Positions 12,194 to 23,740 of a stretch of DNA of 64,000 nucleotides are shown here, in pieces; position 1 is the stretch's first letter; each line of letters starts with the position of its first letter. Source of the DNA: Miscanthus floridulus (Eukaryota > Streptophyta > Magnoliopsida > Poales > Poaceae). The stretch is taken from positions 86,877,560 to 86,941,559 of the forward strand of contig NC_089598.1 of NCBI RefSeq assembly GCF_019320115.1, read 5' to 3'. The notes below the pieces were generated by a model. The model was not told where the DNA came from. It ran no database searches and saw only the letters and a list, made by a program, of their open reading frames with translations. The position numbers were made by a program, and so were the translations under genes.

Positions 12194-12873
12194 TGGTACT
12201 GCAACAAAAGAAAATGTTGAGGAGTGTTCTTCTTCCTTGTGTGTGTGAATGAGAGGGAGTGAGTGGTTATTTATAGGTTGAGAGGAGGAATGGAGGCCTC
12301 TCAGTGTGCCATGTCAGCGATCCGTGTGCCTCTTCACCTAAGCCCTTGGATCAAACAATAATAAGATGGATGGTGGAGATAGAGTGGAGTTGTGCTTCCT
12401 TGCATGCCAGTACTATGTCAGTGATGTGATAAATCGCTGTTGTCCCTATATCTGAAAAGTCTATTTTTATTATCTGAAAAGCATAGAATCATTCACTGTT
12501 GCTTGGTAACCCTAGATTCATCTACAAAGCGTATATACGATACGTTTGGATTATACACTTTCTAATAAATTTATAGTTAATCTGTGTACTACATTTGTGC
12601 CTTTTTAGCAGTGTAGTATGATTATTGTTTCACGGAAAAATTCATAAGTGTTTCCCTTGTTTTAGGAGCATCCACAGTTACAAACAGAGACATCATTATA
12701 TATTCCAAACATTTAATCATCCAAGGAGCAAAATGCAACCACAACGAACATCACAACCAACATAATATGTCCTGCGCAATCCAAATAGTCCACAATGTCC
12801 ATACAGCCCTAAATAGTTATAGAAAAGTAAATACAAAATCAATAATAGTGCATACTAACAACTACCACATCCC

Positions 12874-15333
12874 TCACTGCCTCCTACTCTTGCCCTTACC
12901 CTTGTGACCGAGAGCGCTCGTACCTAGAGTGTAAGGATCATGTGGACGGCATTGCCTAGTGCCTAGAGGCGGTGTAGGATGAGTCGAGGGAGCATCATGG
13001 AGCTAAGAGGGGCCAAGCTCCTCATGCCTCTTGTCCACGTCATCGTCGTCGTCGTCTTCCTCGTCCTTGTCCCCATCCCCTATAGCTGCTTGACTAGAGG
13101 AACCTAAGCCTCCTCTGCCTACGGAAGGAACGTACACGTCTTGCGTCGTGTCTATCCTGCAACCACAACGACCAGCCGCACGGCGTAGATGACATGACAG
13201 CCTCTGTTGTACAAAACTATGTTAACTGAAAGAATCTAACGTATTAATGATATGTTTGAAAGAATATTTTTAATCTTACGTCCAAGAAGCCAAGTATGTA
13301 GTCGTCATTGACTCTTGGCCGAACGCGCTCGATCTCTTCAACTGAGCATTTGAGTGTATTGCCCTGCAACAAAGTTCTCAATAATAATACTTCTGAACAG
13401 ATAGCAATAGGTTTTGTTTTCTTTTGTACAAGAATCTAACATATTATAAGGGTTATACGGCTCGAAGGTTGCACTAACTACAATAGATAACTCCTAATGT
13501 CGGTCCAAGAACGCCTAATATATTGTTATGCAACTTAACGTACAAAAATAAGGCAATTGGCTTACCACTCTATCCAAGATCAGTCCTGCCTTCCTGCACG
13601 AGTCAACTGGTCGTACATCGTGTCTTCATCGTTGGAGGACTCAATGTTGGTGTAGTCAGCTTTGGTCCACTGTAGCCTCAGCCTGCACCGTGTCGCACGC
13701 TGGTACCAAGCTTGGTACCGCCTGAACTCACGGTTCGTGTGTGGCTTGTTGTTGTCATCCACGTTGTCGTGCATCTCCTCCCATTCCTCAATGAAGGACT
13801 AGTGGTGCCTCTCCTAGTAAAAAATCTTCTTGTTCCTCTGATGATCCAACCTGCACATATGTCATCGTTACTTGAATCCATATACATGTCACCATATTAA
13901 TAGAAATGGACCATCATCATGAGACATTTGAAATATCAAAACACTTACTTGTGTAAGTCAACCCTAGTCGAGAACAGAGCCGTAGGCCAAAGCTGTCTCA
14001 CTCCAAATTGGCATGCAACCCTATCTGGCAGATGGTACTCGACAGCATAGAAGCAGATTAGAGGCCACCTCATCCTATAGAAGTCATCGTCGGCCCCACA
14101 AACGTTGCTCAGCTGAAAAGGAAGTGCGTCCTCTCCACCGTACGGCTCCCACTCCTCCTACAACATGTCCAAACAAGATGTTAGATGGTATACTAATCCT
14201 TTTCAAACCAGCATGGGAAATAAAATTTACTTACACTAGACGTCATCAGCATGTCTAGCTCATTGGTGAACTCAATGTACGCCCGGTCTAACCTTGCGTA
14301 TGGAACCCTAGCCTGGTCCCAAAGGTATGCCCACATCAGCTGCCATCTTGGAGGCTGACCTTGGAACCACTCACGATGATCCAGAACCTCAGGACGGCCA
14401 ACTGGAAGACGAGCCCACATCCACAGCTGTAACAGGTACACGCATCCACCAAGTGACGGGTTTGACGAAGACCGACGACACCCCTCGCATAGCTATTGGT
14501 ATAGAAAACACAAGACTGCAGAGCCCTAGCTGTAGTGACCCGCCTGGTCCTAGTCACCGAGGCAGTGGATCCACATCCAGGATGCACTGTCACCTGTGGC
14601 ATTAGGGAAGAGAACACAGGCAAATAGCTGTAGGATCCACACCCTATAGTAGTACCCAACTATCGCCTCATCTACCTCCTCGAGGCACTGTGCGAACTCT
14701 TCCCATAGCCAGGAGATGGGAACTCTAGAAGTGCGAGCCACTTGCTCGCCAAACTCACGCCAAAGGAAGGCCTCCACTCATGCTCTCCAACCCTCTGATC
14801 TGCACTGCTCGGTGACTGGGTTGTCGTAAATCCTTAGGCCTAGCATCTTCTGACAGTCTTAGAGCGTGACTGTCATCTCCCCGAAAGGTAGGTGGAAGCT
14901 GTGAGTCTCCAGCCGCCACCTATATTTAAGACAAAGCAATATTAATTGTCAAAAAGTTAATCGCATGAACAAATGGCCATGAATGGAGGCAATGATTCAA
15001 TTTAATACCAGTCAACCAGCGCAGTTTTGGCCGCTGAGTTGAACTTGGGCAACCCACGATGAACCTAAAAAGAGATGACATCCAGGCCAGCTCTTTGCAA
15101 GAAAGGAGTGTACCTGTCGTCGTACCGCATGTCCAAGAACCCACTGTGGGTTCTAGGACGAAGGAGCGGAAGGTCCTGCATCGAATAAAACATAGTCTCT
15201 TGTAACTTCACGAACACATGTACGTTCACCAAATTTTGAACAAAACTTATAGATTATTACCTACCCCAGCGCTATGAGACGTCCTCGGTGGGTCGCCTCG
15301 TACGTCGGGTCGAGCAGGTGGAATTGCTCCATC
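12874..15333 (-). pseudogene. Plant mobile domain (aminotransferase-like) gene inside the MULE
   Basis: Minus-strand exons can be followed from the ATG at 15333 (MEQFHLLDPTYEATHRGR) through LPLLRPRTHSGFLDMRY, a short exon with GLPKFNSAAKTALVDW, and the domain core (14920-14260). The core has the signature HSFHLPFGEMTVTL, SASWMWIHCLGD, and LQLWMWARLPVGRPEV. The C-terminal half holds NREFRRYQAWYQRATRC (13774-13580) and an acidic Asp tract near 13060, ending in a basic tail and stop at 12874. Stops occur in the core, one right after MTVTL, so the copy is broken. Plant mobile domains occur in the silencing factors MAIN and MAIL1 and in transposons, where their role is unresolved. Confidence 0.75.
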
Positions 15334-15439
15334 CTACAAAAAAAGTGAATGAATTAGAATTTCAATATACAATGAAACATGAACTTACAAATGTATAAGT
15401 AATTGACACAAATACAAGCACAAAAAGAGACATGCATAA

Positions 15440-18268
15440 TTAATTAAATGAAGACGACAAATATAAAATAATAAAATGAACCAATAGTCGCACCTCACTA
15501 ATCTGCCAATGGCAACTTTGTGAATTATGGCCAAGTCTACCGCACTTGTTGCACTCGTACTGCTCGGGGTCAATAACAAATGGAGTTCCTCTCCCACGCC
15601 TCGTTCTTCTGGGTATCTGATCCATAACCATCCTATGCCTCATCCTCTACCTTGATCCACGCTTATTCCAATGGTAAGCTAGATCCGCAATGTACTTTGG
15701 CCCATCATATGGAGGCCACTCTCTAGAGTCCCGGAAAGGCACGAAGCGAGGGCTCCATGTGTGCACAAGCGCGTCAACACTGAACTCATGAGGTATTCTC
15801 CTCTCGATATTATAGTTGCGATGCCTAGCTACTGCCACCAAATGAGAACATAGAAAGTGGTACTGCCTTAGTTTACCACAAGTGCACTTGAAATCTTGGA
15901 GGACAACCACATGTATCCTTGACTCTCAGACCTTGCCATTGGACGTTGTACCGCCCCTATGCTCAACCTGATAAGTCCCTGTGGCATGGTCAAAGCAAGC
16001 AACCTCATGTGTGCCAGCCCTTTCTCTTGCCTTCTCTAGGTGTGCCTTTGGTTTCGAAGCCCATATCTCTCCATCACTCCGCAACTGCAATGCATGGGCG
16101 TGTCTATCGTTGAACCAGGCAACAAGCTTATAGAAGGTGAGTTGAATGATTGCATTCATAGGCATACCACGTATCCCCAATAGCAACTTATTGAATGACT
16201 CTGCCATGTTGCTACACTAAAACTCGTACCTCCATCCACTGGTGTCATGAGCTCTCATCCATTTCTCCAAATCCCTCATCAAACTTGTGAGCCATTGTCT
16301 ACCTTCTGCATTTGATGCGGTTCTGACCTGCTCCAACTTTTCCTTAAAGTACTTGTCCTCAAGCTGTCGAGCAGTCTCCTGGAACAGATCAAAGTTACCC
16401 TTGACACCATCCTTCCGGAGTAGATTCTCAGCAAGGTGCCGAGTACACCAACGATGGTGCAAAGGTGCATACCCCTCTATCTGCTCTCGCACAGCATTAA
16501 GTATGCCTTGATGCCTATCAGATATGACGCCAACCTCCCTGCCAGGCCTAACCACGTGTATCCAGACTAGCCTCAAGAACCATCCCCAGCTGTCATTGTT
16601 CTCCTTCTCAACCAAAGCAAATGCTAAAGGAACCAACTTATTGTTCGTGTCATAGGATATGGCTATAAGAAGTGTGCCTTGGTATTTGCCAATCAAGAAT
16701 GTACCATCAATGGAGAAGACAGGACGATAGTGCCTAAAGGCCTCGACACACTGAGGGAAGCACCAGAAGGCACGGAAGAATATCTGCCTCCCATCCTTCC
16801 ATGCATTAGGTTTTGGGATGTACTCATAGTGCATTCCTAGATTCACTGCTTTGATTGCATTGAAAAGAACTAGCAGCTGCTCATACCCATCCTCCCAGTC
16901 CCCATATATCATCTTCCATGCTCGCTGTTTAGCCCTCCATGCTTTACCATAAGTTATCACATATCCTCCATATAACGCCTCAACGGTCCTGATAATTGTT
17001 CTCACCTTCATGTTGGGTTCTCCCTGCAAAATTCCCATCAACCGCTTGGAAATGAGGGTAGATGTCAACTACAGATGCCTCAGTGTCAGCTCATGGTCAG
17101 CACAATTATGTGGCCCGACAACTTTTGTGATCTTCCATTTTCCGGTTACCTGTTGCTTCCTTGCACAAACCCTCCATGGGCAGCGTTCCTTGTCACACAC
17201 AACTGTGTAATAGCGCTCTGCATATGAATGCAATACCCTATAAGGCCTCTTTTGTATCACTGCAAAAGCCTGCAACCACCTCTTCAAAGTAGGGAGGTCA
17301 TTGAACACCCTCACATTCTCAATTACCATGTTAGGACCGGCCTCAGGAGCTTCTAGGAGCTCATCATCACGTCCTTCTACAAATGCCTGATCAGAATGAG
17401 CAAGATCACTGAACTCGTGAACTCTAGGATCATGGTGGCTAGGAAAGATACGCCTCATCATCTCAACATCACTCTCTGTTAGCTCTCTAATAGGGCGATC
17501 ATCATCAGAATCAAGAGCCCTAGCCATCTCATATGGCTCCGAATCATGCATAATTTCAACACTATTGGAGCCACGGAATCCATCTCCAAAGTGCACTTGC
17601 GCAGCAATAGGGGGCACATCCACATTCTCAGGAATGTCTCCTGCAACATCAGTATAGAAATGAGGAAAGAATAAAAGAAATAGATGTAAGGAACGGGGTA
17701 AGCTCCCAAAAACCATGTGGTTAAGACACTTACTCGGATGATTCTGTGTCAAAGGGATCTCATAAGGAGGATCTGCCATGGAAACATGAGTCTAACAACC
17801 ATCTACAAATACTAGATTGGGGGCAGATTGAGCATCAGGAACCGTAGGTGCAATCTGCATATGCAGGTAAGGTTCTAGAACGGGAGGGTCAATGTGTGCC
17901 TGATGATCCATTGCTGGGGTAAACCCATGACGGATGGGATCAACTAATACCCGACGCACAACCACATCCAAACATTACAGCTGGCTCTTCATAGCCGATC
18001 TCACATAGTTCTCCCACTGATCCACACAACCAATTGAGATCATTTGCCTAAAGATGTTCGGAGGAGAACCTAGGTGCAGTACACCATCAACTGCAATGTC
18101 ATCATCTCCAAGGCAATGCAGCTCCTCCTGAGCATTTGCAACCATCTCACTAAATGAAGGCCTATTATTAAATAGCACAGGCACGCTTTGCATGTCAAGA
18201 AACTCAACATATCCATAGCGATCACTTTCAATGGTGCCTCCATGATATATGGTCACTAGGGTGTCCAT
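15440..18268 (-). pseudogene. MURA-type MULE transposase with SWIM finger and zinc knuckle
   Basis: The N-terminus starts at 18268 with MDTLVTIYHGGTIESDRYG. A MuDR-type DNA-binding region follows (17360-17080), including TLKRWLQAFAV, CDKERCPWRVCARK and VGPHNCADHELT. The catalytic core lies at 17068-16217, with FSIDGTFLIGKYQG (first Asp), GVISDRHQGI (second Asp) and HHRWCTRHLAEN. The SWIM finger (CTCGKLRQYHFLCSH) is near 15880-15830 and a CX2CX4HX4C knuckle (CNKCGRLGHNSQSCH) near 15560. The family cuts and pastes DNA with 9-bp target duplications, matching this element. In-frame TAG codons near 17070, 16215 and 15648, and a TGA near 15928, break the frame. Confidence 0.92.
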
Positions 18269-19009
18269 CTAGTTCAAACACGTAACGAAACACATGTCCT
18301 TTAGTCAAAATTAGACGATAGATAGTACCTAACAAGTACTTTCTAGCTACAAACTAAGTAATCAAGATAATAACTACGTGTATATATACAATATACTCAC
18401 TAAATAGCTAGATCATATGTAGTTAACTAAATATGTAACTACATATCTAAGTAGCTATCTAACTATATCTATGAACCTATATATTTATGTTACTATCTAT
18501 CTACATATATATCTCACTAGATCACTAACTAAATCAACTACCTGAGTCATCACATTAACTAGTAAATAACAAATGCCAACTAAGTAGGTACATTGCATAT
18601 TCATAATTTTTACCTTTCCAACGACTGCTCCACGGACGTCGATGGAGTCGCAGCGGATGATAGACTTGGGTCAGGCCGACGATACGGACCGGCGGTGGCA
18701 CGGTCGGCCGCTGTAGGTGGCAGGGTCGATGGTGGCGTGGTCGACGACAGCGGTGGCGCCTGGCGGGCGCGGGATGCCCAAGGCTCCGCGCGGCAAGTCT
18801 AGCTCGACGGGCGCGGGAGGCACGTCGGCGCTGGACGGTGGCAAGGCGGGGCGAGGCCGGCAGTGGAGGGCGGCGCAGCCAAGGGGCGCGGGCCATCCGC
18901 TGGGCGCGTGGCGCGAGCGCGGCGTGGGCGAGGACGGCGGCGGCGACGGCGTAGCTCGGCTATCCTAGGGCGAGAGAGGGAGAAGAAGAGAGGAAAGGCG
19001 CGGGCCCAA

Positions 19010-19247
19010 TAGGTATTAAAGGCTCGGCGCCATTCACGTTGGCGCCGAGCTCGGAGCCAAGATCTACGGCGCCGAGCTCCCTGCCAGGTCATCCACCGTG
19101 CCTAGGAGCTCGGTGCCAGAGATGCTGGCGCCTACCTCGGCGCCAGCATCAATGGCACCGAGCTAAGGGTCCATTTTCTAAATTCTTTCCGCCAGGGGTC
19201 TATTTTTGAGAAACTTTCAAAAAAGGACTAAATTGTAAAAAAATCGG
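19010..19247 (-). repeat. Right terminal inverted repeat of the MULE
   Basis: This is the inverted partner of 8598-8840. It has the same GGCGCC-rich words between 19020 and 19150 and the same terminal AATTGTAAAAAAATCGG end. The TIR pair is long, well over 150 bp, typical of autonomous-lineage MULEs. The neighbouring 18600-18960 stretch is very GC-rich with no supported gene and probably belongs to the upstream region of the transposase. Confidence 0.85.
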
Positions 19248-19256
19248 CTGCTGCCA

Positions 19257-19854
19257 TTGACCGGACATGCCGGTCCAACCGAGACCAGCGTCCGGTCACT
19301 TACAATGACCTCCGTCTTTTCTGTCTAGGGCGCTGGTGGCATCGTCGAACTATTCGCACTCTACGGGCAGACACTCCGCCGGTGAAATTTTTAACCCTTA
19401 CTCAAATGTGCCAACCACCAAGTGTATCACCTTGTGCATATGTGTTAGCATATTTTCACAAATATTTTCAAGGGCGTTAGCACTCCACTAGATCCTAGAT
19501 GCATATGCAATGAGTTAGAGCATCTAGTGGCACTTTGATAACCGCATTTCGATACGAGTTTCACCCCTCTTAATAGTACGGCTATCAAACCTAAATGTGA
19601 TCACACTCTCTAAGTGTCTTGATCACCAAAACAAAATAGCTCCTACCATTTATACCTTTGCCTTGAGCTTTTTGTTTTTCTCTTTCTTCTTTTCAAGTCC
19701 AAGCGCTTGATCATCACCATGGCATCACCATCATCATGTCATGGTCTCCATTTGCTTCATCACATGGAATGTGCTACCTATCTCATGATCACTTGATAAA
19801 CTAGGTTAGCACTTAGGGTTTCATCAATTCACCAAAACCAAACTAGAGCTTACA
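19257..19854 (-). repeat. 5' LTR of copia element, outer part
   Basis: This is the remainder of the LTR after the MULE insertion, ending TTACA at 19854. Its last 347 bp match 476-822. It carries further CCGGACATGCCGGTCC-type words next to the MULE junction. Directly outside lies CCAGG, the presumed 5-bp target site; the matching left copy is lost because the 3' LTR is truncated. Confidence 0.85.
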
Positions 19855-22018
19855 CCAGGTGACACCAAGGGCAGAGACACAGCGGAGGGGTTCTCGCTGG
19901 CCACCTAGACCATAGGGTCCGCCTCTAGTGACTCACTTGGATTTGAGGGCCGTCACGACCAAGCAGGTGCAGCAGCTCAGGTTTGTTCAGTTTGAGGAGT
20001 GGTTTCCGCCGAGGCGGGATGAGCATGCGTCAGGGGGCTTCTACACACCACTGCAGGAGAATTTTTATCATGCATATCTTAACAGTGAGGCTATATTTAG
20101 ATCACATAGGGTGTGCAACATTGAGTCCATTGTAGCAGCAGCTGGAGAGCATATTCGCCCTTACCTATCCTACTTGCCAGGGCTGACAGACTTACTCGGA
20201 CGGACAGGCTTATATGTTCCATCTTAGGTCCGTGAGTTCTATGCTACACTTTGGATTGACCCGCAGCACAGATTTATACATTTTTCTTTTAGAGGTAGAG
20301 ACTATAGGCTGATGAGCTTTAGGGCCAGAGAGATACTCAGGCTTTAGGAGCAGCCCATCCGGCTACATGAGGTGTGCTATGGACAGACAGAGCCTCCCAA
20401 ACGCCCTCACGGCGGTCTTGTACCCCCTATAGATCTAGTCTGCCATTGCTTCACAGAGCCTTTCGGCGAGGGGTCGAGCAGGACTCCTAGAGACCTCACT
20501 CCTATAGCTAGAGTGCTTGATACTATTATGAGAAGGATCCTGCTTCTGAGGATGGGATATCACGAGGGCCTGACTCGCATACAGTTATGGCTTTTGAACT
20601 CTCTGATGCAACAGACTGTATTTGATATTTGGGATCTCCTTCTATCAAAGATGGAGGATACTATTGCAGAGGGGTTCATAGGTCACCGATAGTTGCCCTA
20701 TGCCCACTGGATTACTTTTCTAATACACAGGGTAGTTACTATGAGGCCACCTAAGATGCTGGTAGAGTATAGTGGTGCTACTATAGAGTTCTCTGCATAC
20801 AACATGACTCAGATGCTCTGCCACAGTGTAGGGAGGACACCCAGCCAGTCGCGCCATCGTCCAGAGGTGCCAGAGACTATAGCCCAGCAGGATGAGACCA
20901 TCAGGGGCATAGCAGCTATAGAGGAGGAGCAGTTAGATGCTCAGTAGGAGGGGATGGTCGAGAGCGACCCCAGTGACAGCTCAGATGATGACTACCAGGC
21001 TATCCCTCATATGCCTCTAAGACGACATGATCATGAGGCCGGTAGCTCCAGTTCAGCTCCACCTGCACCACAGACAGACCCCACTCTACTTGCTATCCTT
21101 GAGCGGATGAGGCAGGATTAGGCTCACCAGGCCCAGGAGACCGCTGCTACATTTGCACAGTTCCAGACTAGGCAGGATGAGTTTCAGCGACAGTAGCAGG
21201 CTATACAGCAGCAGCAGCAGACCATGCATTAGCAGCACCTCCTTGGATTTATGCAGCATGTTGTGATAGCTATTAGGGCTCCACCACCATAGCCTTCACC
21301 CCAGATCGGCCAGCCTACCACCACTTCTACGACTCTAGCTTTACCGCCCAGTGGGCTTCAGATTCAGGAACAGCCACCAGTATAGTTTCCTTCTCCTACA
21401 GAGCAGGTGTCCCAGTGATTTGCCTCACCAGTGCTAGCCCCATAGTTCACACCTTTTCAGATGGGCTTCACACCGGCTCAAACTTCCTCGCTGCTAGTGC
21501 TAGATACTATAGTTTCCAGGAGCCTTGGTGCTACCTTCAGCGAGTTGACAAGGCAGCCTACTCTGATATATCTACATGTCCCAGGTCCTTCCATAGTTGC
21601 ACCTATTACCGAGACTACAAAGACGCTCCCTTCTTCAGTTGCATCATCAGAGCCGCCTGCTACAGTCATACCTGTAGAGTCTCAGGCCGTACATGTTCCT
21701 GATCCAACCCAGACCGCTTCAGCGTTGTTTCTAGCTACATAGGGTCAGACAGCTCAGAGCTTAGGATCAGATGATGATGGCACACAGTTCCAGCTCGCTC
21801 CTCGTACCTCAGCGCCTGACTCGTCCACTGCAGCCCCACCGATCGACCCTTAGGTTTTGGTGTTTGACGCCAAAGGGGGAGAGGGATCGAGTATGTTAGA
21901 CTTAGGGGAGCGACTTATCTAGGGGGAGTTTAGCTTATCTATTATATTTGGTTTTATGTGTGATACACTATTATGCATTCATGTGTTTACTTTCATGCAT
22001 CGAACTATTTTTATGTGA
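19855..22018 (+). pseudogene. Envelope-like ORF of a plus-strand Sirevirus, closed by amber codons
   Basis: One reading frame runs from the insertion junction at 19855 to a TGA at 22016-22018, about 720 codons, with no frameshift but 15 in-frame stops. The N-terminal two-thirds (QLRFVQFEEWFPPRR, FYATLWIDPQHRFIHF, CYGQTEPPKRP) is an uncharacterised retroelement domain. A Gln-rich, probably coiled-coil stretch (about 21105-21250) follows, then a Pro/Ser/Thr-rich region. A hydrophobic segment near the C-terminus (about 21935-22010, SIIFGFMCDTLLCIHVF) could span a membrane. Position between pol and the polypurine tract suits the envelope-like gene of Sireviruses; the envelope function itself is unproven in that group. 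The 5' end is cut off by the minus-strand copia element. Confidence 0.7.
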
Positions 22019-22325
22019 TAGTGATATCTACGTGATCGTGATAGTTATGTGATATGTGACATGTGTGCTCTCTACTTTGAATTATTTATATGTCATATCA
22101 CTTGTGTTATGCTCATTTGCTTTGCTTCCGCGTTTTACTCCGATGCAAATGAGCTTTATTACTTGTACTCATGCTTATTTCATATCTTTTGAGTACATCA
22201 TATTGGCTTGGGTCATATAAGCTTGCCTAACTCTTTTGTTCTTATTGTCAAAAGTTTATATGAACTAAGCATGTTAAAAACCTCATCTCTTTCACATACT
22301 CGAGGTGATATTGTCATCAATCACC

Positions 22326-22338
22326 AAAAAGGGGGAGA
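22326..22338 (+). other. Polypurine tract of the plus-strand copia element
   Basis: AAAAAGGGGGAGA sits directly before the LTR start TGAAAGCATC at 22340. It primes plus-strand synthesis in LTR elements and shows that 22340-23740 is a 3' LTR of an element read on the plus strand. Confidence 0.9.
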
Positions 22339-22339
22339 T

Positions 22340-23740
22340 TGAAAGCATCTAGGCCCCTAGTTGGGTTTCAGTGATTAATGACAATACGTGATTACTATGA
22401 CTAACGTGTGTTTTGCAGCTGCAATTAAGTTAGGTCATGGTAATGGCAATTGATTGGACAATCATGGTTGTCATGCCCCTACGATGGAAATCGTTTCGGT
22501 TTTCAAAGGATGGACGATAAGGTTAAGGATGGACTAGTTTTAAGTGTCGTTTGGAGTTGAAGAGACACTTAGAGTAGTTTAGAACTTTGTTTTTTCCTTT
22601 GGCCGTACTATAAAGGGGGTATGGACAGGTAGCTTGACCTAGGTGAGTCTAGTGGGTTAGGTGTGGTGCACACTTATCAAATCTAGCACTAGGTAGCTCC
22701 TAAAAAGTCTTTAGATCAATTGGAGCAAACTTCATTCACATATGATTGCGAGGTGGAAGTGAATAGAGGGTCAAATGCTGACCAGACGCTGGTTCCGGTG
22801 TGACCGAACACTGGCGCAGAGTCCGGCCAGTTCATTTGATCAAGGCAAAATCGTCTGGCGCGACTGGACGCTGAGAGGTGAGTGACCGGACGCTGGGTGC
22901 CAGTGTTCGGTCGACTCCAGTAAGGTTCCAGAGAGGGAAAATAAACAATGGGTTTCAGGGAGAACTGACCGGAGCGTCCGGTCACCCCGTAGAGGCACAT
23001 AACGGTTTGTTTTGAATGAGGAGTTATAAATACTTCCTCTATTCACTCAAGGGATCACTTTTGCTCATTCCAACAGCTGAGAAACACCCTTGAGAGTGCC
23101 AAGAAGAGCAAGGTCCTAGTGAGGTGATTGAGATTTGAGAATCCAAGAGTGAGACCTCATTAGTGAAAGCAAGAGTAGCAAAGTGTGCATCCACCCTTCT
23201 CATTAGGCTTGTCGTGGTCAAGTGAGAGTTCGTGCTTGTTACTCTTAGTGATCGCCATCACCTAGACGGCTTGGTGGTGATTGGGAGCGTGGTGATCATC
23301 CGGCGGAGCTTGTGGATGACCCAATTCAAGTTGTGAGCGGTTGTGGGTGATTCACCGCGACGGAGTGTCAAAGAATCAACCCGTAGAGAGCACTTGATCC
23401 TTGCGCGGATCAAGGGGGAGCTACACCCTTGCGCGGGTGCTCCAACGAGGACTAGTGGAGAGTGGCGACTCTCTGATACCTCGATAAAACATCACCGCGT
23501 TCCTCCTCTCTTTACTTTGAGCATTTACTTTGAGCAATTCAATTCTGGTCTTTACATTCATAGAATTGCCATGCTAGAGTATGATTGGAACTTAGGTTGT
23601 AAGATTTTTTATGCGGTAGAACATTAGAAACACTTTCTAGGCACAAGGGGTGAAGTTGGGCTAACCGTAGGGTTTAATTATTGCAAAGAAATTTAGAATT
23701 AGCCCAATTCATCCCCCTCTTGGGCATCTTGATCCTTTCA
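22340..23740 (+). repeat. 3' LTR of plus-strand Sirevirus-like element
   Basis: The LTR begins TGAAAGCATC and ends GATCCTTTCA, 1401 bp. Its start, with TTGGGTTTCAGTGATTAATG, and its end, with CATCCCCCTCTTGGGCATC, are typical of grass Sirevirus LTRs. A cluster of GACCGGACGCTGG-like words lies at 22780-22985. The 5' LTR is not in the window. Target bases after the end are GATCC. It lies about 970 bp upstream of the F-box start codon and could influence that promoter, which is inference only. Confidence 0.85.

Larger units (their letters stand above)
8598..19247 (-). mobile_element. Mutator-like element (MULE) with long TIRs, nested in the copia LTR
   Basis: The element is 10,650 bp. Its ends are inverted repeats beginning C(T/C)GAATTTTTTAC at 8598 and the complement at 19247. 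The flanks are CTACTGCCA (8589-8597) and CTGCTGCCA (19248-19256), a 9-bp target duplication with one mismatch, as expected for Mutator insertion. Inside are a MURA-type transposase and a plant-mobile-domain gene on the minus strand, and GRF-type zinc-finger genes on both strands. Removing it makes the 5' LTR continuous. The transposase has several in-frame stops, so this copy is non-autonomous now. Confidence 0.9.
476..19854 (-). mobile_element. Minus-strand Ty1/copia LTR retrotransposon, Sirevirus type, interrupted by a MULE
   Basis: In minus orientation the order is 5' LTR (19854 down to 7263, split by a MULE), primer-binding site (7260-7249), gag (7205-5167), protease, integrase, reverse transcriptase, RNase H (5120-2039), a non-coding stretch with several polypurine tracts, and a truncated 3' LTR (822-476). 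Integrase lying before reverse transcriptase is the copia order. The initiator-Met primer site, repeated polypurine tracts and LTR ends TG...CA suit the Sirevirus (Maximus/SIRE) lineage. No envelope-like ORF lies between pol and the 3' LTR. Every coding block has frameshifts or stops, so the copy is defective. Confidence 0.88.

Noticed and set aside
19855..22018. Reassigned amber code or selenocysteine/pyrrolysine-like recoding
   Set aside because: Neighbouring host genes use standard code, and CHG deamination explains TAG bias more simply.
22716..23627. ORFs inside the LTR
   Set aside because: Short, on both strands, and inside a clearly bounded LTR.
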